64,000 nucleotides of DNA from Jaenimonas drosophilae (taxonomy: Eukaryota > Euglenozoa > Kinetoplastea > Trypanosomatida > Trypanosomatidae). The stretch is from NCBI GenBank assembly GCA_030849065.1, contig JASAON010001642.1:1-64000 (forward strand). Direction: 5' to 3'. Positions 40,701-47,334 of this stretch are shown piece by piece; position 1 is the stretch's first letter; every line of letters begins with the position of its first letter. Below the pieces are notes generated by a model, which saw only the letters and a list, made by a program, of their open reading frames with translations, ran no database searches and was not told the origin of the DNA. The position numbers and the translations under genes are program-made.

Positions 40701-43700
40701 GCTGCTCTACATGGACAACATCCCCTCCGACGATGAGGTGAATAGCATGGCCACCCGCCTCACTACCTGCGCGAGGAATCGTGCGCTGGAGATGAGCGGG
40801 GTGGACCAGGAATTTGATGCAGCTGCGCTTCGCAGTGGCAGCGCTCGTCCTGGTGCACGCCGGGCCTCACCCCTCACTGTAGACCCAGTGGGCAGCCCAC
40901 GCGATGCCGCCATCGAGTCGGTGAACGTGACGATGCCAGCCAAGGTCCCCCGCGACCCGAGCGACATCCCGGCGGTATGGAACCTCTTGGAGGTCACGCA
41001 GAAGCTGCTCAAGCGCCGTGAGGCGGCTGCGGTGCTCTACCACATGGCTGAAGACTCAAGTACGCCACTCTCCATCGCGGCTCGCATCGGCTATGTTCCC
41101 TTAATTTCTCAGATTGTCTGCCCTGTCGAAGGCTCCTGCGCCACGGCCATCCCCAGTCCTGGCGCGTCCCAGCAGCTCCAAGCTTCCGTTGGTAGCCTGG
41201 CTAGTGTGGGTATTCTCTCTGGTGAAGGCCTCGCAACACATCGCACGGCCGCCTACGGAGAGGGAAACCCATCCGATTCTCCGCGTGGGATGAGCAACTT
41301 GTCTCTGGCGATCTCTCAAGTGCGGACGAATGCCCCACTGACGGCCAACCTCATGAGCCCCACGGTACGCATCATGCTTGCCTGTGGCGTCTACTATGGA
41401 GAGGAGGATGCCCAGACCGTTTACACGATCCTGTCCTGTATCGTGGACGACGACGAGCGCGTGGAGTTCCTGCGCTGGGTCTACCCCAACCTGCATCCGC
41501 TCCCAGCCATTCGGCTGGCAGCAGACTACGCTGCCTCTGCCTCCGTCTTCTTGACTCCAGCTGAGTGCTCCAACGCCTTTTGGGTGAATATCCTCTTTGC
41601 TCAGTACGTTGGCGAGCTTAATAACATCTCCATTTCATCGCAGACATGGAATCTGCTCCTCCGTGTGTTGCTACCAGGTGCGCCATCTGTGCCCATCTAC
41701 CTCATTAAGAAGCACGCCCTCGCGGGAAGCAGCACCACTGTGAGTACCCGTCGCACCACATCCAACGCCGCCGAGAGCCAAACCGCAAGCTCCAACACAA
41801 GCCCATCACGTCGGTCACGCCAGAAGGGTCCCGGCTTCCGCAACTGGACCTTCCTCTCCCGGCGCACAGACATCTTCCTGCAACTCGTCGCTATCACCGC
41901 GGCGGACTCCCTCATGCCCGGCCGCACGGCCCCATCTGCGGCGAAGAGCAAGACTTCGGGCAACGCCGCCGCCTCCGTCACTGCACCTCCCAAGAAGCGC
42001 AAGAAGACGGGCTCCGTCTTCCCTGGTCTAGATGACTTGGCCTCCAAAGGTGCTGCAGATACCTTGCTCGGTGATGTCATTGAGCTCTGTGTACGCTTTG
42101 ACAACGTGCCCCTGCTGCTCGACCTGGTACAGCTCCGTCTCCCTGAACAGCTCAACGCGGGGGCAGCTGCCAATCCACCACCAACTGGAGGTCGTTCAGG
42201 CAAAAGTTCGCGGATCTCCGTCGCGAGCAAGTCTCTCTCCACCATCTTCTCACACTGCAGCTCTCTGTCGCACCTGAGCTCCGCGTACCAAGCCACGCAG
42301 ACCCTCCAACGGCTCCAGGCAGCTCTCTGGAAGGACCTCTTTGAGGCCCAACGAATTGACCTCCTGGCCGTGGCAGCTGGAAGTATCCAAGTGCTGCGCA
42401 AGCTCTACGACCTTCCTGAGTCCTCGCCCTACCTAAGCCCACTGCGCTACGACCGTGTGGATGCCATGACTGGCCTTCCTGAAGGCGTCTCCTTCCCAAA
42501 GTCGCTAACTCAGTCAAGCATGGATCATGCAGAGGTGAGCTCCACCATCCCTGGTGGTGCTGGGGCTAGCTCAACCGCATTGGGCAGCAAGTACGCCTGC
42601 TCCGAGTTCTCCGTTGTCAGTCGCGTCACCGAGCACCGTGGCCGTATTCTCCACCAAGCAAACCAAGCCAGCGCGGACGCCGAGGATGATAATACGCTCC
42701 AGGAGGATGACATCGACTTCGCCCGAAGCGTCGTCGTGAAGGGGGCAACCCTCGCCAACGCGCAGGAACGCCAGGAGGTGACGGCGGTCTTTTGGGGCGT
42801 GGGGCTGACATCGAAGCCCGTTGACTTCGCCGCCCCACCCGTGACGAAGGTCCGCTTCATTGAGACGGAGGAGGAGAAGGCGACGGCAGCGGCATCGGCA
42901 GCAGCTGCGGCGGCGGCGGCGCAGGCGGCCGATTTGGCAGGTACACCACCTCCCAGTGGGCCGGTGTTGCGTGGCGTGAAGCGCGTAAAGACTCCTGGGC
43001 AGAGTGAAGGTGGAGGGGGCAAGTCCAAGACCTCTCCGGCAAAGCCCTCTCGCTCCACCTCACAGAGCTCCAAGGCGTCGAGGCTTCTCTCCTTGGTGCC
43101 AGTGGTCACGGAGCCACCGCCGCCGCCACCAAAGTGGTTCATGTATCTCCAAGGTGACTGGGCGATGCACGCCGCCTTGGTACTGCAATCGCCCCGACCT
43201 TCCGCGAATGCCATTGAGGTGCTTCTCTTCCTGATGGACCGCCGCGCGCCGTTGAGTGTGTCTACGCTGCAGATGCTCTTTGCCGCGTCCTACCCACTGA
43301 ATCACTGGTACACCAGCTACGGCGACCTCCTCACCATCAGCTATCAGACGCGGGCCCATGAGGACACCCTGCTGCACCTACTCGTCATCAATAACCAGTG
43401 CCAGTTGGCCGAGTACTACCTCGCCTTTTGCCTGTACTACTTCTCTAACCTGCACTACGATGAGCCGAATCTGAACCCAGGAAGATTTGGCATCCGCGAG
43501 TTGCCCGCCTCGAGCGACAACGAGGTGATGGCTGAGTTGGAGGAGGATGGCGAGGATGAGTTCGGCAATCGTCTACCTGACCAGCCGCTCAGTTTTCTGC
43601 GGCTGATGTTGAAGCGCAACGTTCATGGGCTCTCCGCCTTTGACTACGCCCAGAGTGCGGGGATGGTGCAGTTGCTGCAGCAGTATGGCTGCGTACCTCC

Positions 43701-45672
43701 GTCATATCGTCCAAACCCGAAGACGTTCTGCCGTGCCTTGGGTCTCCGTGCCCTTCTCGGTGGTGGCTCGCGTGTGGCGATTAAGTCCCTCACGCACAAG
43801 GCTCGTCGTGAGCTGAATGCCGCTGCCGCTGAAGAAGCCGCGCTCTACTTCCAAGTGCCTCGCATCATTTTGGCATCAGAGAACTTTGCCTCACTCCAGG
43901 ATGGTGACAACGCGGAGAGGATCAACCGAGCCGTGGGCATTCGTGGCAACGACCTGGCCAAGAAGCGCTACGAGAAAGCTAAGCTGGCCCTCTTTCACTT
44001 GGCCACACAAGGAGGAAAAGGTGGGTCGGCGGCTGGCTCAGAAGGTGGATCGAGCCGTGGAGGTCGGCGTGGGGAGCGTCCGTCATCGGGTCACCCCGCA
44101 GTGACGGATGCAGTACTACTGCGTCATCTCCTGGCCACACAGAAGCACACGGGTTCTTCTGTTCTTCCCATTCTCCTCAACGAGGACGTGAGTCTGCTTC
44201 ATATTGGTCTCTGCAGTTGGGATGATGAGCTTGTCCAGCAGTACTCCCAGAGCCAGCGCGGGACGACGGGGACGAGCATCGATGAGCTGCGCCTGATGAG
44301 TACGGACTCAACTGGCCTGCGCTCCCCGACTTTGGATGGCGCAGCCATGAACGCCGCTGGGGATCTCCTCTCCAACGAAGCAGAGCGCTCTCCAGCCTTC
44401 AGCACCTACGCCCTGGGCCTGCTACCACCATCTCTGCACCCACCCGTGCCCAACACCTGCACCTCCCCGACGCATGCCAATGCGCCTGGTGGGGCGGCGA
44501 ACGTCCGTGGTGCTGGTGCTGGACGTCGGGAGTCTCTTCCCCCGATTGCGGGAAAGAATTCCCCAGAGACACCAAACCCAGGCAAGCCCACCAAGGTACC
44601 CGAGAGGCTCAGCCAGCGAGACGTGGTTCAGCTTCTGGAGAAGCGGCAGTTCACCGTCTTTCCCCTCTCACTTCCACCACCACCACCCGTTCCTGTGCAG
44701 ACGGTGCCCGAACGAAAGGGCAGCGGTGGGGGCAAGACGAAGAAGGCAGCGAAGAGCGCCACTGAAGGAAGCGGGTCCTCGCGGGCTGGGGCAAAGGGTG
44801 GGGCGAAGGCGACCAACGTGGCGACGCTGTCCGAGGCGACCTTCTTGCAACAGGCCATGACAGCTCACCATGCGGATGTGGAGGAGGTGGTCGAAGAGAG
44901 TGCGGCAGAGAACGAGGCGGCCCTCATGGTCTCCATGACGCCGATGCAGCTCGCGCAGAGCAGTGGGGCAGTGAAGTCGGGTCCTACGGTGGCTGCCGTG
45001 ATGGCAGCAGCCAATCCCTTCATGACGCTGCCTATTAACTCCCAGATTCGCCGCATTTGCGACCTGAGCTTCCTTCCCGCTACATCACGCATGCTCATTC
45101 AACAGACGTTGGGCATCGTTCCCGGCCATGCAAAGGAGGCGGTGCCCAAGGGCCTGCCTCCCAAGACGGTCACCGTGCCGGTTTCCCTTCACAGCTCTTT
45201 TGCTCCATGCGACAAGGAGAGTCCTGCCAATGTTGCGCAGCAGCTGGAGGAGTGGGTGAGCCAGCACCGAGTGAAGCAGCTGAAGGCAGAGCGCAAGAAG
45301 AAGGCTGAGGCGGATGGAACGGTGGATCGTCCGCAGAGCCGACGGAAGAAGTCCAGCGTTGTTGGCACACTTCCAGGCATCAAGGGTGCCACCTCTATCA
45401 CGGCCGAGCCGCAGCCGGAGGTGGCAAACCCCGACGCTGTGCCGGAGTCCTACCTGGACAAGGTTATGCCGGTTGGAGGCGTGGCGACCGCAGAGCAGCA
45501 GACCCTCATGCGTGCCCTCGTACGTCAGTTCGCCACCAGCGCAGGAGCAAAGCTCTCGAAGGACCTGGGATTGACAGTGGTGCCCAACTACGATGTGGAG
45601 GCAACGGGAGATGCTATGGCCGCCGTCCGGGTGGCGAAGAATACAAACGCCAAGTACAGTGCTGTACTCTAG
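31705..45672 (+). CDS. giant ankyrin-repeat protein with a split SPRY-like domain
   Basis: One uninterrupted frame encodes 4655 residues. A SPRY-like beta-sandwich appears in two halves: FYFEAHLALDFLL (about 900) with IVIGCCTEA and LGRDEESFGISF (about 990-1005), then GLVIGFLYDPAKNTITVLVN, GVSLGVVFAGVG and LYPAATL (about 1265-1310). The halves are separated by a polar insertion of about 240 residues. Ankyrin repeats dominate about 1537-2135, for example TPLHCALLGGDHTL, LHIACELGQTAVVKALIRR, YTPLHTAILNGRDEVAMILL and NTALHLAAKKGMTHVVEYML. Further single repeats occur near 2718, 3100 and 3885-3995. Long Ser/Pro/charged linkers and a poly-alanine run (about 3725) separate the folded parts. There is no transmembrane segment or signal peptide. 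A scaffold role, perhaps in flagellum or cytoskeleton, is inference from architecture only. Confidence 0.85.
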   Translation: MGETKAGSPPGIPKPKKAGIRRISGPGRKKSDPRSAHAYSLITHRDGNAKLQRVAANRPESYTAFAEQSMELNGSPPFSSPFADEGTNFAREQVAAMRDPASHHLLPFPPPYQPVAKPEAAEPSPPPIDPARCSSTELDSWLIAVVLSIPPPTASTSSTKSGATTSQKARRYFLAREAQLNCAFEVLQRAIGLLQQHMRDLHYNSEVLSAYYEAIEEDVEIGTSKTHKDSRFHYYMREEKRVAPQQQYNLSKEDLRERLDKLYFVTSKLESAEGLDSFDNTRLSSYESTLTGKQILKKRMLLFGSMGTTGLLGTGGSRSEDDDGRHGVKFALPPGHHKSANSYDSARRTPSGDTSSDSDDQDDGFEGSAERHAARAQRQRLLRALSKQTKKLESQLHLPCAPSEIASRMRNELILSFSARVLALKDSKRGEGGEAHVEPFVEWYVNEIMDPFAMSHLLRMVPMGYVVTTTCRVVYACDSRNSLSSSNALPDLAHVVLQAIKEGREEALMQFCMSPSVSFLSALNSPLNTMLIIYAALFLGHLDVVRRLVRQGFFHSQALMTLIFLHANWDDTDYVFYQRRDLQIVWNETLKANQRRHERGNRRSSMPADSSTVGPPSRPNTMVGADEFPLDLGGSTSYGAAEGGTSKALSAISEVVSSWHLEDDQLPSESIANADAIGKLSDMGQSGQSVVYGSVQRLRLLLELRKHYVHRHEENLVNQYEALRESAMKHSTRSSTVFASADVPVTQVLAKEFLNRKRSNKSLLEGDEMEDDDFEDGLGTDTLSHLLGSGRLDSLTAYPLCCTMVPAFSSPVLCRCTPWSYAPIQPTQSPLLLRVDAPINIRTAKQIIRHAYPIDVELEEKEREEQEEKAHRRKGLYSQNAEEPRTRRISTDPAHVVERSFYFEAHLALDFLLGGPELHPSVSTTPAAASAASYEHGFASTTSPTISTHDTGLSKSPSGDVIHPTAENQIVIGCCTEAVAMEANGCAGGHTKTFSALGRDEESFGISFKVLRRRMLPTFDENGEVRDEEEVVLQVMRHQHGNVSELAFPDPSRSRTTITSMLDAHRGTSTSTSRPAAEAAAHGDLLQTRDYRRSGKPMLLRMISHVDGTSNTHSHSASSEFTLDFTFGGASSAGHNEMGVSGAGAGEVDPSTVAPEGKLLSFPQVTLLDRDELEELDRAEERREMESGANNNGFETSSVNRDQAEPSATPRGTKVSDRLENSRMQPFFGGTDADDRMGTHFLSDVEVDVTEELIPCTNSLSLLGSLGLVIGFLYDPAKNTITVLVNGVSLGVVFAGVGVLAPACKSLYPAATLQANRELVSRLRAVSEGVKLAVINFGFDPNNLFAVHTLLPALTVKAPKENPPQALETSVSPAERPTSGRTVAFEPQLATKSARGPSAEQPVKDPGQDEDGDDEEEEVEVLPRILDADHKFMHLVDALTTIEEYDDQSTSGKGKSSQSSSRNSGAADELLANNAQLDDSKGFLEPMAHKVTVFRVQQMLNQASRGGFYDMLSYAPVYVRRYSRDPLDTARVNGVPIIPFRARLTPLCAAIAARQRTMAYVIATHPLTCFHNFSNQTVEERKSALLAASVLGYHEVVQVLLERMALHEILELFCLRLERESMQTMQRDFQRRAISVMRQYIYNSSSQGATAAAAHAARAEDPPATNYLINQACRTALSLNGLYCTRHASYTPLHCALLGGDHTLCVTALLNFLFSILTHARITKRTPAPPEQDKPAGFHSTRSEPNVYEDADQMEAEKKEQAELSSSLIAEAININTRVGESALFIAIRYSNREVCERLLRLGANPACKSSVSHAYGLEIACTNGHVPITKALLATDAYANSAVALNHAGVATPLCWCALNNMSEVITMLLAKGADPKISLDGNAPLLLAVTFRSQEAALALLDGCITVGESKREAAAHGGDASPSFSKPVIDVDAIDSRSQCTSLHIACELGQTAVVKALIRRDASFNVYSKAHFYTPLHTAILNGRDEVAMILLEHAKDKLRRGHCVLDVSSIDNNGNTALHLAAKKGMTHVVEYMLLQFSEEEIQRLTTIRAFTKSPTPIPYLRTNNQGKTALLLAIQAKKVDTAELIISLTTDNATNPGGPVVEGTCMAVLHAASGRLDRVVLMMLAHPLFEASEAFREQFMESYNARRDEIDRKEEANVSGPLKGEKSEGDASRHRQLSLSNKKLYPLPPSEARKYRASVAEERRFINTNYTSHLMMRTRRHTVQTWKRHLHHKKKSGTWQSTLKSQESSLPVTLTKRGTSTLGSDSQDNRRRRSSYVRMLLARVEESLPPDRTLQLLLRGFCLPELYIMLEEVSRESAVVGIQNPAAMMYGESIIGFLQEHFKMTVGPTRVVIFCKEVLHYLTGALHHAVEVGELDALPKWFDRCEEMRKALTRYPPFCQDVIRVVRLYGRTDDSKKAIDEIKALAEAFRARETAPSHMHVLRRGELVVGEETEASAKKLSFAFTEEHFRTPFNYTVMQLVASLGLPVMVHFLSEFFHLSPLHCPSQEQRQTTLTVCSGGDGADDGSAPPSSATRRRKQFLLLCEVEPCDPIPDVAGLTDRKWWFSPYRLAVLGRSPPTVDAFAFIFADMLRRRESLRGSQRFTSESWSNNNSGSIGVPPPPPVDLPISIAFLIDYKEPHWVDPHQRTALQEVLATQFLRASDDGQTEAEMELYRQRVNRQEFEVTQTMHGSSRRTINREHIRRNAMNMAMLLLEHGAAASGKFDAYGKDAWLTAVTMDSKPGSIACSILFRSGATLLGCWGDRVMGTAGNVGSEETASVAREMIHDKERLLQCWRGMGYGINLPEPERVRLLNSGRDVGDDFDYGLPRVDNGPEFSFRAPGEAAGRCADEDSYSFRDDVVLSPDKFSMLRREETHNSPTSNTNGQTPAPFEATGDESAMGVASISTRPATAVGRPTTDLTQDEMNATSAPSPSHACMQHRYRVFILFACAEHVPHHLIRLLDSFPTLLQVSALHPFTGDSLLTRVLRKAQTRLLYMDNIPSDDEVNSMATRLTTCARNRALEMSGVDQEFDAAALRSGSARPGARRASPLTVDPVGSPRDAAIESVNVTMPAKVPRDPSDIPAVWNLLEVTQKLLKRREAAAVLYHMAEDSSTPLSIAARIGYVPLISQIVCPVEGSCATAIPSPGASQQLQASVGSLASVGILSGEGLATHRTAAYGEGNPSDSPRGMSNLSLAISQVRTNAPLTANLMSPTVRIMLACGVYYGEEDAQTVYTILSCIVDDDERVEFLRWVYPNLHPLPAIRLAADYAASASVFLTPAECSNAFWVNILFAQYVGELNNISISSQTWNLLLRVLLPGAPSVPIYLIKKHALAGSSTTVSTRRTTSNAAESQTASSNTSPSRRSRQKGPGFRNWTFLSRRTDIFLQLVAITAADSLMPGRTAPSAAKSKTSGNAAASVTAPPKKRKKTGSVFPGLDDLASKGAADTLLGDVIELCVRFDNVPLLLDLVQLRLPEQLNAGAAANPPPTGGRSGKSSRISVASKSLSTIFSHCSSLSHLSSAYQATQTLQRLQAALWKDLFEAQRIDLLAVAAGSIQVLRKLYDLPESSPYLSPLRYDRVDAMTGLPEGVSFPKSLTQSSMDHAEVSSTIPGGAGASSTALGSKYACSEFSVVSRVTEHRGRILHQANQASADAEDDNTLQEDDIDFARSVVVKGATLANAQERQEVTAVFWGVGLTSKPVDFAAPPVTKVRFIETEEEKATAAASAAAAAAAAQAADLAGTPPPSGPVLRGVKRVKTPGQSEGGGGKSKTSPAKPSRSTSQSSKASRLLSLVPVVTEPPPPPPKWFMYLQGDWAMHAALVLQSPRPSANAIEVLLFLMDRRAPLSVSTLQMLFAASYPLNHWYTSYGDLLTISYQTRAHEDTLLHLLVINNQCQLAEYYLAFCLYYFSNLHYDEPNLNPGRFGIRELPASSDNEVMAELEEDGEDEFGNRLPDQPLSFLRLMLKRNVHGLSAFDYAQSAGMVQLLQQYGCVPPSYRPNPKTFCRALGLRALLGGGSRVAIKSLTHKARRELNAAAAEEAALYFQVPRIILASENFASLQDGDNAERINRAVGIRGNDLAKKRYEKAKLALFHLATQGGKGGSAAGSEGGSSRGGRRGERPSSGHPAVTDAVLLRHLLATQKHTGSSVLPILLNEDVSLLHIGLCSWDDELVQQYSQSQRGTTGTSIDELRLMSTDSTGLRSPTLDGAAMNAAGDLLSNEAERSPAFSTYALGLLPPSLHPPVPNTCTSPTHANAPGGAANVRGAGAGRRESLPPIAGKNSPETPNPGKPTKVPERLSQRDVVQLLEKRQFTVFPLSLPPPPPVPVQTVPERKGSGGGKTKKAAKSATEGSGSSRAGAKGGAKATNVATLSEATFLQQAMTAHHADVEEVVEESAAENEAALMVSMTPMQLAQSSGAVKSGPTVAAVMAAANPFMTLPINSQIRRICDLSFLPATSRMLIQQTLGIVPGHAKEAVPKGLPPKTVTVPVSLHSSFAPCDKESPANVAQQLEEWVSQHRVKQLKAERKKKAEADGTVDRPQSRRKKSSVVGTLPGIKGATSITAEPQPEVANPDAVPESYLDKVMPVGGVATAEQQTLMRALVRQFATSAGAKLSKDLGLTVVPNYDVEATGDAMAAVRVAKNTNAKYSAVL

Positions 45673-46083
45673 TGGTGGCACAGATCCTGTGTGTAGCTGG
45701 TGGATGCTCAAATGTGCAGTTATTGCGAAAACGCCCCACACACTGCGCGTGTGGTTTTCGCACCCCTCATGTAAGTTATCCTCGCCTAAGAGTGGTCGAG
45801 CCGCTAGAACAATACGTGTGTGCGTGTGACGTTGATGTTGCGATGCTACAACGAGCATGTTCCTGCCTACTTTTTTTTTCTTCTACCGCACTTTGTTCTT
45901 ATTCTATTCTCTCTCTCAAGTGAACTGCAGATTGGTAGGTTTCACTGGCTCAGACGTGGTTGGCGCAACGCACCCCGTCTTCCTCCCAATCAGCGCGTGA
46001 ATGTCGACGAGGACCACAGCTTAAGCTCAGCGGCAAGTTCTTCGCCATCTATTTGTAAGACCCCGTGAAAAGGCTGGTCCTTG
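45673..46083. other. intergenic region
   Basis: A spacer of 411 bases. A long pyrimidine stretch (CTACTTTTTTTTTCTTCTAC, then TTCTATTCTCTCTCTC) ends in AAG with AG at 45919-45920, the probable splice site for the next gene. Nothing else is recognised. Confidence 0.6.
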
Positions 46084-47079
46084 ATGGAGAACGGCACCCT
46101 GGTTTGGCAGTGCCTATCTTGCCATCATGTGGAGAGTGCCCACCTACACACACCACAGAAGCCCCCCATGACCAGGGCCCACACCGGTCAGAACCTCTCG
46201 TCCTCAAAGCTCTCTCCAGGGGATCGAGTTGCTCCTTCCCACTCGTTTGGGTCCTTTTATGATATTGCAGAGAGTGACGACAGTGGCCGCGAGCACACAG
46301 GGGAGAAGCGCACCATTGGCCATCGTGAGATGCGCTTTTGCGCAAGGTGTGGCTATCCTCGCTGTACGGAACTCCGACACTCCAGCTGGATGAGTCGCTC
46401 GCGTCGGGAAGCCGGAAGCAGCCGAAGTACATCTCCCTACTCATCTCCCATGGGGAGATCTGCTGCCGGGCGTGGGCACCGAGGAGATGAATACGCCGCT
46501 GTGGACGACGACGACGACGACGACGACGACGATGGCCCGCTCAGTCGAAGCCCTCCTTCTTCCTTGGCAACAGTACTGGTCAACGCGGGAAGGACGGTGT
46601 ACTCCATGACGGCGAGACTCCTCACCAGACGTGAGGTTTGTCTCAAGGATGATAATGTCAAGGAGGACTCCTCACTCAGTCGATCCCCATCCCCTCGACG
46701 GAGCTCATCTTCCCCAGCCACGCAACATGCCGTTCCTTCGAATGGAACCCCCGATGGCGATGACGCCCACCACCCATCCTCTGACGCAGCTCGACGTCAT
46801 TTGTGGGAGCAACTATCTATTCCAGACGCCTTGTGGAGGCTGTTGCTGCCCAACTATGCAGATCCCTTTGCTTCGGGTGAGGGAAGTACACCAGATGATG
46901 GCCAAAGTCGCCGACTTGTCTTCCGCCCAGCAGTTCAGCTTGGCGTCCAGGCAATGAGCGACATCCAGCTGCGGGTTGCCAAGGCGCGATTGGAGATGCT
47001 GCACGACGTTATTGCCGCAGAGGAGCTTTACCGTGGTGCTCAGGCACGCGGTGTGGGTGGAGGCCCACCGCGTTCGTGA
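46084..47079 (+). CDS. zinc-finger-like protein with two CXXC knuckles far apart
   Basis: The 331-residue protein begins MENGTLVWQCLSCHHVESAH, which looks like the first half of a RanBP2-type zinc finger (W-x-C-x2-C). A second Cys pair, FCARCGYPRC, comes about 75 residues later, so the presumed zinc site would be closed by a long insertion. The rest is polar and Ser-rich, with an Asp10 run at about 141-150. A more ordered C-terminal helix follows (SDIQLRVAKARLEMLHDVIA, then AEELYRGAQA). I do not recognise the family. A TTG-initiated frame one codon upstream is ignored in favour of the ATG at 46084. Confidence 0.6.
   Translation: MENGTLVWQCLSCHHVESAHLHTPQKPPMTRAHTGQNLSSSKLSPGDRVAPSHSFGSFYDIAESDDSGREHTGEKRTIGHREMRFCARCGYPRCTELRHSSWMSRSRREAGSSRSTSPYSSPMGRSAAGRGHRGDEYAAVDDDDDDDDDDGPLSRSPPSSLATVLVNAGRTVYSMTARLLTRREVCLKDDNVKEDSSLSRSPSPRRSSSSPATQHAVPSNGTPDGDDAHHPSSDAARRHLWEQLSIPDALWRLLLPNYADPFASGEGSTPDDGQSRRLVFRPAVQLGVQAMSDIQLRVAKARLEMLHDVIAAEELYRGAQARGVGGGPPRS
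46504..46533 (+). repeat. (GAC)n microsatellite encoding a poly-aspartate run
   Basis: Nine GAC codons followed by GAT encode ten consecutive aspartates within the zinc-finger-like gene. Confidence 0.9.
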
Positions 47080-47194
47080 GCACCATCTGCTTCCTTCTTC
47101 CGCTCTGCACATGTGTAACTGATGACACACCACTCACAACAACTTTTGCGTGCTCGCCACCCATGTTGTTCCTCATCTTATCCTCCAGACGCTA

Positions 47195-47238
47195 CTCCAA
47201 CTGCTTCAATCTGTTTTCTTCCACCTCTCCTTGTGTAG
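47195..47238 (+). promoter_or_regulatory. probable spliced-leader acceptor of the RING coiled-coil gene
   Basis: TTCAATCTGTTTTCTTCCAC, then CTCTCCTTGTGTAG, places AG at 47237-47238. No ATG intervenes before the start codon at 47335. Confidence 0.65.
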
Positions 47239-47334
47239 GTACATCAAGCGCGTGCTCGAGGACCATAGAACGCCCTTGTTTCTTCGGCACTGGTCGGAGA
47301 GACGACAGCGTACGGCATACTGCCTTAGATCACC

